DNA from: Massilia sp. Root133
GTDB lineage: Bacteria > Pseudomonadota > Gammaproteobacteria > Burkholderiales > Burkholderiaceae_D
NCBI RefSeq assembly: GCF_001426525.1
Contig: NZ_LMEW01000033.1
Coordinates: 248,001-312,000 of the forward strand
Direction: 5' to 3'
DNA length: 64,000 bases
The position numbers were made by a program, and so were the translations under genes. The notes under the pieces were generated by a model. The model saw only the letters and a program-made list of their open reading frames with translations. It did not search any database and was not told where the DNA came from. Below are positions 45,588-54,009 of the stretch, in pieces (the first letter of the stretch is position 1; the number at the start of each line of letters is the position of its first letter).

Positions 45588-46529
45588 ATGACTCGCGCTC
45601 AGTTGCTGTTCCTGTTGATCGTCTTCGTGGTCGTCTGCTGCCTCGCGTGGCTTGCGGCGGTGTTGTTCGCGCCCGCCGCACTGCGTGCCCGGCTGGCGAG
45701 CTTCATGGGCCGTGCGAACGAGGACCAGACGGAACGCAGCGGCTGGATCGAACGCGTGGCGCGCGCCGCCAAGCCGCTCACCAGACTCTCGGTGCCGGAG
45801 GAGGGCTGGGAAAAGTCGGCGCTGCGCACGCGCTTCATGAACGCCGGCTGGCGCAACCCGGCGGCGCCGACGCTGTACTTCGCATCGAAGACGGCCCTCG
45901 CGCTGGGCCTGCCCGCGCTGGTCGGCATCGTACTGGCCTTCGTGCCCGCCACCATCGCCGAGCTCGGCATGCTGTTCCTGCTGCTGCTCGCGGCGACGTG
46001 CGGCTACTACCTGCCGAACACGATTCTCGACCGCGTCATCAAGCGCCGCAAGCGCGACATCTTCGAGAACATTCCCGACGCGCTCGACCTGCTCACCGTG
46101 TGCGTGGAGGCAGGCCTGAGCCTCGAGCGTGCGTTTGTCAAGGTCGCCGCCGAGATCCACATCAAGAGCGTCACGCTGGGCCAGGAATTGCAACTGGTGC
46201 TGATGGAGATGCGCGCCGGCTTCAGCAAGGAAAAAGCGTTGCGCAATTTCGCGCTGCGCGTGGGGCTGGACGACGTCGACTCGCTCGTCGCCATGCTGAT
46301 CCAGTCGGAGCGCTTCGGCACCAGCATCGGCGACGCCTTGCGCGTGTATTCGGAAACGCTGCGCGGCAAGCGCCGCATCGTGGCGGAAGAGGCGGCCGCC
46401 AAGATCGGGCTGAAACTGTTGTTTCCCCTCATCTTCTGCATCTTCCCGACCCTGTTGCTGGTACTGCTGGGGCCTGCCGGCATCCAGATTACCAAGCTCT
46501 TCGGCAGCGCCCTCGGTCATTCCAACTGA
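45588..46529 (+). CDS. tadC: Tad inner-membrane protein TadC
   Basis: A 313-residue T2SSF-domain protein. The conserved block is IFENIPDALDLLTVCVEAGLSLERAFVKVA. Helices lie near residues 5-28, 95-145 and 280-305. It is the second platform protein of the Flp pilus. A GAGGAGA site overlaps the end of tadB. Confidence 0.93.
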   Translation: MTRAQLLFLLIVFVVVCCLAWLAAVLFAPAALRARLASFMGRANEDQTERSGWIERVARAAKPLTRLSVPEEGWEKSALRTRFMNAGWRNPAAPTLYFASKTALALGLPALVGIVLAFVPATIAELGMLFLLLLAATCGYYLPNTILDRVIKRRKRDIFENIPDALDLLTVCVEAGLSLERAFVKVAAEIHIKSVTLGQELQLVLMEMRAGFSKEKALRNFALRVGLDDVDSLVAMLIQSERFGTSIGDALRVYSETLRGKRRIVAEEAAAKIGLKLLFPLIFCIFPTLLLVLLGPAGIQITKLFGSALGHSN

Positions 46530-46545
46530 ACGAACGGAGATTGTC

Positions 46546-47640
46546 ATGCGCGCGCGTACCCGCCTCTACAGCCTGCCATTGTTGTGCAGCGGCGTGCTGC
46601 TGCTGGCCTGCAGCAGTCCACCGCCGCAGCCGTACGCCGGCCCGCCCGCGTCCCCGGCGGCGGACGACAGTTATCTGCACGGCCGCAACCTGTACCTCGC
46701 GCGCCGCTACGGCGACGCGATCGCCGCCTACCAGGCCGCGCTGCGCGTCGACGCCAGGCACGTCAATGCGCGCAACGGGCTGGCGATCGCCTACGCCGAG
46801 CAGCGCGATTTCGCGCGCGCGATCCCGATCTGGCGCGATCTGACCCGTGACGTCACCATGGCATCCGGCCCCGCATCTGCTTTCCTGTTTTCCAACCTGG
46901 GCTATGCCTACCTGCTCAGCGGCGACCTCGACGCGGCCCAGGTCGCGCTCGAAAAAGCCTGCCTGCTCGATCCGCTCAACCACCGCGCCTGGCAATACCT
47001 GGGCGAGACGCTGCTCAAGGTGGGCCAGGAAGAGCGCGGCCAGCAGATGCTGCGCCAGGCCGAAGCCTTGCGCGAGCACGACTTCCGCGCCGATTATGCG
47101 ACGGCGAACGGCGGCACACGCCTGCCGGCCATCGAGCAGGCGGTCAGGACCGACCGGCGCCCCGACGACGAGGCATGGGCGTCCGTCGAAGTGATCCGCA
47201 GGGACGACGGCATCCTCGAATTACGCCGCATGCCGGCAAAAGCCGCCGCGCTGCACAGCGCGCCCGTCGACGGCGCGGCAGCCCAGCCGCTCGCGCCGGA
47301 AGCGGTCGCCAGGCTCGAGATCAGTAACGGCAACGGCCGCCAGGGCCTCGCGCGGCTCGTATCGCGCCAACTGAGCGATCCGGGACTGAAAGTGGTGCGC
47401 CTGACGAATGAAAAACGATTCGACGTGCGCCAGACGCGCGTCGAGTACCAGCCGGCGTTCCGGATGGCGGCGGAACGCCTGGCCCGGCATGTCGGCACGG
47501 GCGAGCCGGTCGAGGTCGGCCTGACAGGGCACGCCGACGTGCGCCTCGTCATCGGCCACGATTTGCCGCTGCAGCGCATCGTCGCAAGACCACCGACGGG
47601 TCCGCTCATGGCGCAGGCGGGCCGGGCCGATGCCCCTTGA
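46546..47640 (+). CDS. tadD: TadD-like TPR lipoprotein with C-terminal LytR_C domain
   Basis: A 364-residue protein with a lipobox (LLLLAC, Cys near 22). TPR units lie at about 42-175 (YLARRYGDAIAAYQAALRVD and following). The C-terminal domain RLEISNGNGRQGLARLVSRQL is LytR_C-like, as in larger TadD proteins. It should be a periplasm-facing outer-membrane assembly factor. It is the last Tad gene here; TadE/F/G-type minor pilins are not found downstream. Confidence 0.88.
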   Translation: MRARTRLYSLPLLCSGVLLLACSSPPPQPYAGPPASPAADDSYLHGRNLYLARRYGDAIAAYQAALRVDARHVNARNGLAIAYAEQRDFARAIPIWRDLTRDVTMASGPASAFLFSNLGYAYLLSGDLDAAQVALEKACLLDPLNHRAWQYLGETLLKVGQEERGQQMLRQAEALREHDFRADYATANGGTRLPAIEQAVRTDRRPDDEAWASVEVIRRDDGILELRRMPAKAAALHSAPVDGAAAQPLAPEAVARLEISNGNGRQGLARLVSRQLSDPGLKVVRLTNEKRFDVRQTRVEYQPAFRMAAERLARHVGTGEPVEVGLTGHADVRLVIGHDLPLQRIVARPPTGPLMAQAGRADAP

Positions 47641-47731
47641 ACGTGACAGTGCCGTTTTCACAACAGTAGCGGGCGACAGACTCCACCGAAATTCGGAATA
47701 ATAAAATTCTTGATAACTCGGGAGAATCGCC

Positions 47732-48055
47732 ATGAAGCTCACTCGTTTTCAGTCCGCCATTGCCCAGTCAGTTCTCGCAACCTCGCTGCTGGTCTCGCTC
47801 GCAGCCTGCGCGCCGACGCCAACCCGCGAAGGCACGGGCGAATACATCGACGATTCCGTGATCACCGGCAAGGTGAAAGCGGCGTTTGCCGCCGATCCGA
47901 CGGTCAAGGCGACCCAGGTGCAGGTGGAAACGTTCAAGGGCACGGTGCAGCTGAGCGGCTTCGTCGATTCGCGCGAATCCGCCCAGAAAGCCGTGGAAAT
48001 CGCGCGTGGCGTGAAGGGCGTGAAGTCCGTCAAGAACGACACGGTCATCCGCTGA
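47732..48055 (+). CDS. BON-domain lipoprotein (OsmY-like)
   Basis: A 107-residue protein with a lipobox (SLAAC, Cys near 27) and one BON domain (ITGKVKAAFAADPTVKATQVQVETF...VQLSGFVDSRESAQKAVEIA). BON proteins bind membranes or other envelope parts and are often stress-induced. A GGGAGAA site precedes the ATG. It stands alone, convergent with the next gene. Confidence 0.9.
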   Translation: MKLTRFQSAIAQSVLATSLLVSLAACAPTPTREGTGEYIDDSVITGKVKAAFAADPTVKATQVQVETFKGTVQLSGFVDSRESAQKAVEIARGVKGVKSVKNDTVIR

Positions 48056-48056
48056 C

Positions 48057-48821
48057 TTATTGCCAGCTCACCTTGCCGAAGCCATTCGTCGTCGCGTTGC
48101 GCGTGGCCGGCTTGCCGTAGACGGTGGCCGAGCCCATGCCGCTCAGGTTGACGTTGGCCGCCGTTTTCGCGTACACGCTGGCGCCACCGAGGCCGGTCAT
48201 ATCCAGGTCGACGGTTTCTGCGCGTAATTGTTGAGCGTCGAGACCGCCGACGCCGCCCAGTTGCGCACGCAAGACCTTGGTCTGGCCGGCCACGGTGATA
48301 TGGCCGGCGCCGCCCAGGTGCAGTTCGATGCGGTCGGCCTGACCGGGATTCAGCGTGAGACCGCCGACGCCGCCCAGGCGCGCGTCGACGTCGCGATATT
48401 GCCCCGTGAAGCGCACGGCACCGGCGCCGTCCAGCGCGAGCTTCAGCTTGTCGCCGCTGAAGCCGGAGACTTCGCTCGATCCAACGCCCTGCGACACGAA
48501 TTCACGCAGGTTCGGCACGGTGAGATCGGCGCGCAATTCGTTCTTGCTGTTGCCTTCGAAATGGGTATTGTTTTCCATGTCGATCACGAGCGTGTCGCCG
48601 CGCTGCGTGGTCGTCACCTTCGTCACATAACGACGGTCGCCGGACACCACGAGCGACGGCGTCGGTCCCTGGTGCAGGTTCAGGCGGATCACGCCGCCCA
48701 GGCGCACTTTCGATACGTTCGCATCCACGGTGCGGTTTTCGCGGACGAGGTCGTCGGCCACGGCATGCGCGCTCAGGGCCAGGGTCGTGGCGAGGAAGGC
48801 GCTCTTGATCAGGTTGTTCAT
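48057..48821 (-). CDS. Head GIN-domain protein (DUF2807), secreted
   Basis: A 254-residue protein. The signal peptide MNNLIKSAFLATTLALSAHAVA is followed by repeated beta-helix-like turns of the GIN domain (FVSQGVGSSEVSGF, LDGAGAVRFTGQY, LGGVGGLTLN and so on). It is probably periplasmic or surface-exposed; function unknown. The ATG at 48821 is chosen because the signal peptide begins there; the frame extends further upstream without support. Confidence 0.85.
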   Translation of the reverse strand: MNNLIKSAFLATTLALSAHAVADDLVRENRTVDANVSKVRLGGVIRLNLHQGPTPSLVVSGDRRYVTKVTTTQRGDTLVIDMENNTHFEGNSKNELRADLTVPNLREFVSQGVGSSEVSGFSGDKLKLALDGAGAVRFTGQYRDVDARLGGVGGLTLNPGQADRIELHLGGAGHITVAGQTKVLRAQLGGVGGLDAQQLRAETVDLDMTGLGGASVYAKTAANVNLSGMGSATVYGKPATRNATTNGFGKVSWQ

Positions 48822-48947
48822 GTTCGGGGTCTCCAAATAGTGGTCTGATGGAATCACTATAGGCAAACACCTCGTAGGCAACCTGTCGATTGCGACAGAA
48901 CGCAGCATTGGCGGTACAGGCCGTGAAATCACCGTGCCATGCTGCCC

Positions 48948-49148
48948 TCATGCATGCACTGTGCCGATGTCCTGCATGACCTGGTCGAGCAGCGCGGTCG
49001 GCTCGCCGTTGTACAGCAGTTCCAGGCGGTCGATGACCACGTCCTCATGCTGCGTCAGCGCGACGGTCGGCCGCCATTTTTGCCGGCGCGCGCTGCCCTT
49101 GCCGTTGTCGAGCTGGGTGCCGATGACGACGGTGTTCTTCCTTATCAT
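48948..49148 (-). pseudogene. rtcR: Truncated RtcR (RNA repair regulator), N-terminal remnant only
   Basis: A 66-codon frame. TVVIGTQLDNGKGSARR, then KWRPTVALTQHEDVVIDRLE and LLYNGEPTALLDQVMQDIG, align with the first 65-70 residues of RtcR. That region starts the CARF sensory domain. The frame stops at 48,948, and no CARF remainder, AAA+ sigma-54 activation domain or HTH follows in any minus-strand frame before the GIN-domain gene. The usual RtcR is over 500 residues, so more than 85% is missing. A short gap is also seen near the start (VVIG-T instead of a longer FGFVGT-like stretch). It is divergent from rtcB, the normal rtcR position. A short RtcR-like protein with a new role is less likely. 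Confidence 0.8.
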
Positions 49149-49237
49149 GAAAGTCCGTCCCTGCTGTAGCGACGGCCAACAATAAATATTCTGGATAATC
49201 AGCGATGTAGCGCCATCTTCATGACGCGACGAGGAAA

Positions 49238-49253
49238 TGGCACGCCGTTTGCA
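49238..49253 (+). promoter_or_regulatory. Perfect sigma-54 promoter of rtcBA
   Basis: TGGCACGCCGTTTGCA is an exact -24/-12 site 20 bp before the rtcB start. RtcR is the known activator of this promoter class; the local rtcR is truncated. Confidence 0.88.
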
Positions 49254-49272
49254 ACAGAAGAGGAGAGCAACG

Positions 49273-50508
49273 ATGAAATCCGAACACTACGATGTCCTGA
49301 ACGTGGACGGCGGCCGTCCGGTCAAGATGTGGACGCGCGGCGTCCCGGTCGAGGAAGGTGCCAGGCAACAGCTGGCCAACACGGCGCGCATGCCGTTCAT
49401 CTACAAGCACATGGCGGCGATGCCCGACGTCCACCTGGGCAAGGGCTCGACGATCGGCAGCGTGATCCCGACGCTGGGCGCCGTGATCCCGGCCGCGGTC
49501 GGCGTCGACATCGGCTGCGGCATGATGGCCGCCAAGACGACCTTGAGCGCGAACGACCTGCCCGACAACCTGGGCCCGCTGCGCAGCGCCATCGAGCGCT
49601 CGGTGCCGCACGGAATGTCGCCGAAGACGCGTGGGTTCAAGGGTCGCGACAAAGGATCGTGGGACACCCCGCCGCAGGCCGTCGACCAGGCGTGGATGGC
49701 GCTGAAGGATGAATTCGACGTCATCTGCCAGAAGACGCCCAAGCTGAAGAACACGAACAACTACAAGCACCTGGGGACGCTCGGCACCGGCAACCACTTC
49801 ATCGAGATCTGCCTGGACGAGCAGGGCTTCGTGTGGTTCATGCTGCACTCCGGCTCGCGCGGCGTCGGCAATGCGATCGGCTCGCACTTCATCGAAGTGG
49901 CCAAGCAGGACATGCGCACGCATCTGGTGAACCTGCCCGACCAGGACCTGGCCTATCTGAAGGAAGGCACGCAACACTACGACGACTACGTCGAAGCGGT
50001 CGGCTGGGCGCAGAAGTTCGCACGCATGAACCGCGAAGTGATGATGCAGAACCTGATCGCGGCCGTACGCACGGTCATCAGGAAGCCGTTCGAGACGCAC
50101 GTGGAGGAGGTGAACTGCCACCACAACTACGTGCAGAAGGAACACCATTTCGGCAAGGACGTGCTGGTCACGCGCAAGGGTGCCGTGTCGGCGCGCGAGG
50201 GCGAGCTGGGTATCATTCCGGGATCAATGGGCGCCAGGAGCTACATCGTACGCGGCAAGGGCAACCCGGAGAGCTTCCACAGCTGCAGCCACGGCGCCGG
50301 CCGCACCATGAGCCGTACCGAGGCCAAGCGCCGCTACTCGGTCGACGACCAGGTGCGCGCCACCGAGGGCGTCGAATGCCGCAAGGATGCCGGCGTGATC
50401 GACGAGATCCCGATGGCCTACAAGGACATCGACGCCGTGATGGAAGCACAGAGCGATCTCGTCGAGGTCGTGCACACCCTTAAGCAGATTGTCTGCGTGA
50501 AGGGTTGA
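49273..50508 (+). CDS. rtcB: RNA ligase RtcB
   Basis: A 411-residue protein matching bacterial RtcB. Metal-binding motifs include AVGVDIGCGMMA (Asp/Cys), GTLGTGNHFIE and HSGSRGVGN. The GMP-accepting His is in SFHSCSHGAGRTMSR. It ligates 2',3'-cyclic phosphate or 3'-phosphate ends to 5'-OH RNA using GTP. The ATG at 49273 follows AGGAG. It overlaps no gene and is 11 bp before rtcA. Confidence 0.95.
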   Translation: MKSEHYDVLNVDGGRPVKMWTRGVPVEEGARQQLANTARMPFIYKHMAAMPDVHLGKGSTIGSVIPTLGAVIPAAVGVDIGCGMMAAKTTLSANDLPDNLGPLRSAIERSVPHGMSPKTRGFKGRDKGSWDTPPQAVDQAWMALKDEFDVICQKTPKLKNTNNYKHLGTLGTGNHFIEICLDEQGFVWFMLHSGSRGVGNAIGSHFIEVAKQDMRTHLVNLPDQDLAYLKEGTQHYDDYVEAVGWAQKFARMNREVMMQNLIAAVRTVIRKPFETHVEEVNCHHNYVQKEHHFGKDVLVTRKGAVSAREGELGIIPGSMGARSYIVRGKGNPESFHSCSHGAGRTMSRTEAKRRYSVDDQVRATEGVECRKDAGVIDEIPMAYKDIDAVMEAQSDLVEVVHTLKQIVCVKG

Positions 50509-50519
50509 AAGGACATGAC

Positions 50520-51548
50520 ATGATCGAACTGGATGGCGCGGTCGGCGAGGGCGGCGGGCAAATCCTGCGCAGCGCGCTGACGCTCGCCATGATCACGGGG
50601 CGGCCCTTCCGCATCCGCAACATCCGCGCGAACCGCGCCCGGCCCGGCCTGATGCGGCAGCACCTCGTGGCCGTGCAGGCGGCCTTGCAGGTGTGCGGGG
50701 GCGATGCGTCTGGCGCCGCACTCGGCAGCCAGGACCTGACGTTCGTGCCGGGACCGGTCCATGGCGGCGACTACGAATTCGCCATCGGCACGGCCGGCAG
50801 CTGCACCCTGGTGCTGCAGACCGTGCTGCCGGCCCTGCTGAAGGCGGATACACCGTCGACGCTGCGGCTCGCGGGCGGGACGCACAACCCCATGGCGCCG
50901 CCCGTGCAATTCCTGCAGCGCGCCTGGTGCCCGCGCCTGGCCGAGATGGGCGCCCGCATCGACATCCACCTGGAGCGCTTCGGGTTTTATCCGGCCGGCG
51001 GCGGCATCGTCGTGGCCCGCGTGGAGCCATGCGCGCTGCTCCGGCCGCACACGTGGATGACGCGCGGCGCGCACCGGGCCGCATATGCCGAGGCGTTCGT
51101 GGCCGGCATCCCGGGACGGGTCGGGCAGCGCGAACTGGAATGCGTCGGCAGGGCCATGAACTGGGGCGAGGACCAGTTGCTGTTACGGGCCCTGCCGGCC
51201 GATCAGGGGCCGGGCAATGCCTTGATGCTGACCCTCGACTACGAATACGCGACGGAGGTGTTCACGGCGTTCGGCGCAAAGTCCGTCACGTCCGAACAGG
51301 TGGCGCGCCAGGTCGTGCAGCGCGCGCGCCGGTACCTGATGTCGCGGGCCGCTTTCGATGAATATCTTGCCGACCAGATGATGCTCCCGCTCGCGCTGGG
51401 CGGCGGCGGCCGTTTTACGCTGGACGAGGTGTCGATGCATGCGCGTACCAACGCACAGATGATCGAGACGTTCCTGCCTGTGCGGTTCACGTTCGATCAG
51501 CTTGACGGTGTCGACCGCTGTACGGTGATGCGCAATGATGTCGGATAA
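50520..51548 (+). CDS. rtcA: RNA 3'-terminal phosphate cyclase RtcA
   Basis: A 342-residue protein starting MIELDGAVGEGGGQILRSAL, the RtcA signature. LRLAGGTHNPMAPPVQFLQ and ERFGFYPAGGGIVV are conserved, and the probable nucleotidylated His is in SMHARTNAQMIETFLPV. It converts RNA 3'-phosphate to a 2',3'-cyclic phosphate with ATP. An AAAGGA site precedes the ATG. Its stop lies in the activator element of the next gene. Confidence 0.94.
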   Translation: MIELDGAVGEGGGQILRSALTLAMITGRPFRIRNIRANRARPGLMRQHLVAVQAALQVCGGDASGAALGSQDLTFVPGPVHGGDYEFAIGTAGSCTLVLQTVLPALLKADTPSTLRLAGGTHNPMAPPVQFLQRAWCPRLAEMGARIDIHLERFGFYPAGGGIVVARVEPCALLRPHTWMTRGAHRAAYAEAFVAGIPGRVGQRELECVGRAMNWGEDQLLLRALPADQGPGNALMLTLDYEYATEVFTAFGAKSVTSEQVARQVVQRARRYLMSRAAFDEYLADQMMLPLALGGGGRFTLDEVSMHARTNAQMIETFLPVRFTFDQLDGVDRCTVMRNDVG

Positions 51549-51555
51549 CTTTACA
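51539..51555 (+). promoter_or_regulatory. Upstream activator element of third PEP-CTERM gene
   Basis: TGTCGGATAACTTTACA shares both ends (TGTCGGA and TTTACA) with the elements at 17,265 and 18,504. It overlaps the rtcA stop codon and lies 50 bp before a sigma-54 site. Confidence 0.62.
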
Positions 51556-51605
51556 TTCCCTGCGTATAAAATAAATTCCCTATGTAAATCAATTGCATTT
51601 TTGCG

Positions 51606-51621
51606 TGGCACAGCTTTTGCT
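51606..51621 (+). promoter_or_regulatory. Sigma-54 promoter of third PEP-CTERM gene
   Basis: TGGCACAGCTTTTGCT has perfect -24 (TGGCAC) and -12 (TTGCT) boxes in exact spacing, 35 bp before the start codon. Confidence 0.83.
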
Positions 51622-51655
51622 GCCTTTTCCGGTGTCTAATGACCTGGGAATCAAA

Positions 51656-52276
51656 ATGAAATTGAGCACTTTCGCCGGCATGTTGGCACTGGCTGCCATT
51701 ACGACTGCCGCACAGGCAACCAACCTGTCTTTCACGGGTGCGTTCAGCCATGACAACGACGTCCAACGCTTCACCTTCACGGTGAGCGGCACGTCGACCG
51801 TGACCCTGCGCAGCTGGTCGTATGCGGGTGGCGTCAATGCGCTCGGCGACACGATCGCCCGTGGCGGCTTCGACCCGATCCTGTCGCTGTTCGACGCGAC
51901 GGGGGCCAAGCTCTACGAGCAGGATGATGCGGACTGCGGCGACGTCGCCGCCGATCTCATGACGGGCCGCTGCTATGACGTTAACTACAAGAATGCGCTG
52001 GCGGCAGGGACCTACACGGTGACGGTCCAGCAGTTCAACAACTTTGCCGCCGGATCGAACCTGGCCGATGGCTTCGCGCGCGATGGCGGGGCCAATGAGA
52101 ACTTCCGCAACGGCTTCGTCGATTCGGCCGGCGACAAGCGCGATGGGCACTGGGCATTCGATATCCTGAACGTCAACACGGCTGCCGTGACGCCGCCGGC
52201 GGGCGTGCCGGAGCCGGCGTCGCTGGCGCTGCTGGGGATTGGGGCACTCGGACTGCTGCTGCGCAAGCGTTCGTAA
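51656..52276 (+). CDS. PEP-CTERM protein, DVUA0089-like family
   Basis: A 206-residue exported protein. Signal peptide MKLSTFAGMLALAAITTAAQA. The mature part has FSHDNDVQRFTFTVSG, TLRSWSYAGGVNA and GGFDPILSLFDATGA, typical of the DVUA0089 group. The tail VPEPASLALLGIGALGLLLRKRS is a full PEP-CTERM signal. It is an expected exosortase A substrate although far from the xrt locus. The only disulfide candidates are two Cys near residues 83 and 94. Confidence 0.9.
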   Translation: MKLSTFAGMLALAAITTAAQATNLSFTGAFSHDNDVQRFTFTVSGTSTVTLRSWSYAGGVNALGDTIARGGFDPILSLFDATGAKLYEQDDADCGDVAADLMTGRCYDVNYKNALAAGTYTVTVQQFNNFAAGSNLADGFARDGGANENFRNGFVDSAGDKRDGHWAFDILNVNTAAVTPPAGVPEPASLALLGIGALGLLLRKRS

Positions 52277-52297
52277 GCTTCCCTGAACGCCCAAACA

Positions 52298-52337
52298 CAA
52301 AAGGGTTACGTGCATGAGCGCATAACCCTTTGTTTTT
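52298..52337 (+). terminator. Terminator after third PEP-CTERM gene
   Basis: AAAGGGTTACG and CATAACCCTTT form a stem around about 10 bases, followed by TGTTTTT. It closes the PEP-CTERM transcript just before the attachment site. Confidence 0.85.
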
Positions 52338-52349
52338 ACTGCTGAATCT

Positions 52350-52398
52350 TGGTGCCGGCTGCAGGACTCGAACCCGCCACCTGATGATTACAAATCAC
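52350..52398 (-). other. attL: 3' part of a tRNA-Thr(TGT) gene at the prophage edge
   Basis: On the minus strand this reads the anticodon arm (TGATTTGTAATCA), variable loop, T-arm (GGCGGGTTCGAGTCCTGC) and acceptor end with CCA of tRNA-Thr. The D-arm and 5' acceptor are absent, replaced by unrelated sequence from 52,399 on. This is what remains at one end when an element recombines inside a tRNA 3' half. The complete tRNA should be at the other end, outside the window. Confidence 0.82.
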
Positions 52399-52416
52399 CA
52401 AACTGAACCATTCCGG

Positions 52417-52509
52417 AGTGTTGATAAGCGTTGAGATTAGAGGAGAAATAAGCTTAAAATCATATGCTTAACGCACATTAGCCCGGTTTCCACATTGAAA
52501 AGTGTTGAT
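52417..52509. repeat. Direct repeats AGTGTTGAT, possible integrase arm sites
   Basis: AGTGTTGAT occurs at 52,417-52,425 and 52,501-52,509 with a variant (GCGTTGAGAT) near 52,428, all between the att core and the integrase gene. This is the usual place for arm-type integrase binding sites. Confidence 0.4.
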
Positions 52510-52558
52510 CTTTGTATGCTAAAATTCCCTACATAGCCACTACATGAAGGGAGCCTCG

Positions 52559-53899
52559 ATGAAATGGGACAACTTTACGAGTGCCCGTATCGAGGCCTTC
52601 AAGTGCGCCGAAGGGCGTCAGCAGAGTATCTACTGGGACGGCAAGACTCCTGGCCTGGGCCTGAGGGTCACCGCCAAGGGCGCGAAGTCCTACATCTTCG
52701 AGACCACCCTCAACGGTAAGACGCTCCGGATCACGATAGGAGACGTGCGTACTTGGTCCATCTCTCAGGCACAGGCGAAAGCCACGGCCTATAAGGCGCA
52801 GACCGACAGCGGCATTGATCCGCGAAAGGTCCTGGCTGAACAAGTCGCTGCAGAGAAGGCTGCCGAGGTGGCGAGGGCGAAGGCTGAAGAGGCTGAGGCG
52901 GCCGCGGCCATCCGTAACGCGGTCACGTTAGGTGATATCTGGCCCGAGTACATTGCCGATCGCATGACGACGCGAACTGGTGGCTGGTCCGATCACCATG
53001 TGCGTGCCCACAAGCAGATGATGCAGGAAGGAGGCCAACCGGTTAAGCGTGGCTCGAAGCTGACGCAGCCGGGGCCGCTGTTCTCATTGGCTGGCGTCCG
53101 GCTTGTCGACCTCACGAGTGACCGCATTGAGCGGTGGGCAAAGGAGGAGGCAAAGCATCGCCCATCCAGCGCGCGGCTCGCGTGGCGTCTTCTGAAGGCC
53201 TGCATGAACTGGTGTAGTGAACATAAGACCTACTCCAGCATGGTCGCCGCCAATCCCACGAAAAGTGCGCGTGCGCGGGAGGCCTTGGGTAAGCCAAAGG
53301 TGCGCAACGACGTGCTGCAGCGCGAAATGTTGGCGCCCTGGTTTAGCGCCGTGCGCAAGATCAGCAACCCAGTTATCAGTGCTTACTTGCAGTGCCTGCT
53401 GTTGGTTGGCCCTCGCAGGGAAGAACTCGCCCAACTTCGATGGGCGGACGTCGATTTCCAATGGAGCAGCATGAAGCTGGCCGACAAGATTGAGGACTTC
53501 CGCATGGTGCCGTTGACGCCCTACGTTGCGCATTTGCTGGCGCGGCTGCCCCGTCGGAATGAATGGGTGTTCTCGAGCACCGCTTCCGCCGATGGCCACA
53601 TCGCCGAGCCGCGGTATGCGCATAACGAGGCGTTGGCGGTAGCAGGCTTACCGCACCTTACCCTGCATGGTCTGCGCCGTTCTTTTGCCACGCTGAGTGA
53701 GTGGCTAGAGACACCGGCAGGGATCGCTGCTCAAATCCAGGGGCATGCACCGCAGGGAGTTCGGGAACAGAACTATATCCGTCGGCCACTGGACCTCCTC
53801 CGGATGTGGCATGAGAAGATCGAAGCTTGGATGCTCGAGCAGGCTGGCATAGATTTCACCCCAGCTCCGGCTGGCTTACGCGTGGTCGCAAGCGCATAG
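52559..53899 (+). CDS. int: Tyrosine recombinase/integrase of tRNA-integrating element
   Basis: A 446-residue integrase with an N-terminal DUF4102-type DNA-binding domain (GLGLRVTAKGAKSYIFETTL), an Ala/Glu-rich coiled coil at about 95-120, a core-binding domain and a catalytic domain. Catalytic residues are visible: Arg near 286 (GPRREEL), His370 and Arg373 (LHGLRR), His396 and Tyr406 (REQNYIRRP). The ATG at 52559 follows AAGGGAG; another ATG lies five codons upstream. It faces away from the att core and should drive integration at the tRNA. Confidence 0.94.
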   Translation: MKWDNFTSARIEAFKCAEGRQQSIYWDGKTPGLGLRVTAKGAKSYIFETTLNGKTLRITIGDVRTWSISQAQAKATAYKAQTDSGIDPRKVLAEQVAAEKAAEVARAKAEEAEAAAAIRNAVTLGDIWPEYIADRMTTRTGGWSDHHVRAHKQMMQEGGQPVKRGSKLTQPGPLFSLAGVRLVDLTSDRIERWAKEEAKHRPSSARLAWRLLKACMNWCSEHKTYSSMVAANPTKSARAREALGKPKVRNDVLQREMLAPWFSAVRKISNPVISAYLQCLLLVGPRREELAQLRWADVDFQWSSMKLADKIEDFRMVPLTPYVAHLLARLPRRNEWVFSSTASADGHIAEPRYAHNEALAVAGLPHLTLHGLRRSFATLSEWLETPAGIAAQIQGHAPQGVREQNYIRRPLDLLRMWHEKIEAWMLEQAGIDFTPAPAGLRVVASA

Positions 53900-54009
53900 C
53901 GCGCCTACAGTTCATGCGCTGGACTAGGCCGACGGGCCGAAAGTGGGAAACCTTCACCCGCTTGCCTGGTGTGCTCTAATTCGAAGGTGCGTACTGAAGG
54001 AGCGCAAGT

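Noticed and set aside
52350..52398. Functional tRNA gene
   Set aside because: Only the 3' part is present; D-arm and 5' acceptor are missing, so it is an attachment-site remnant.
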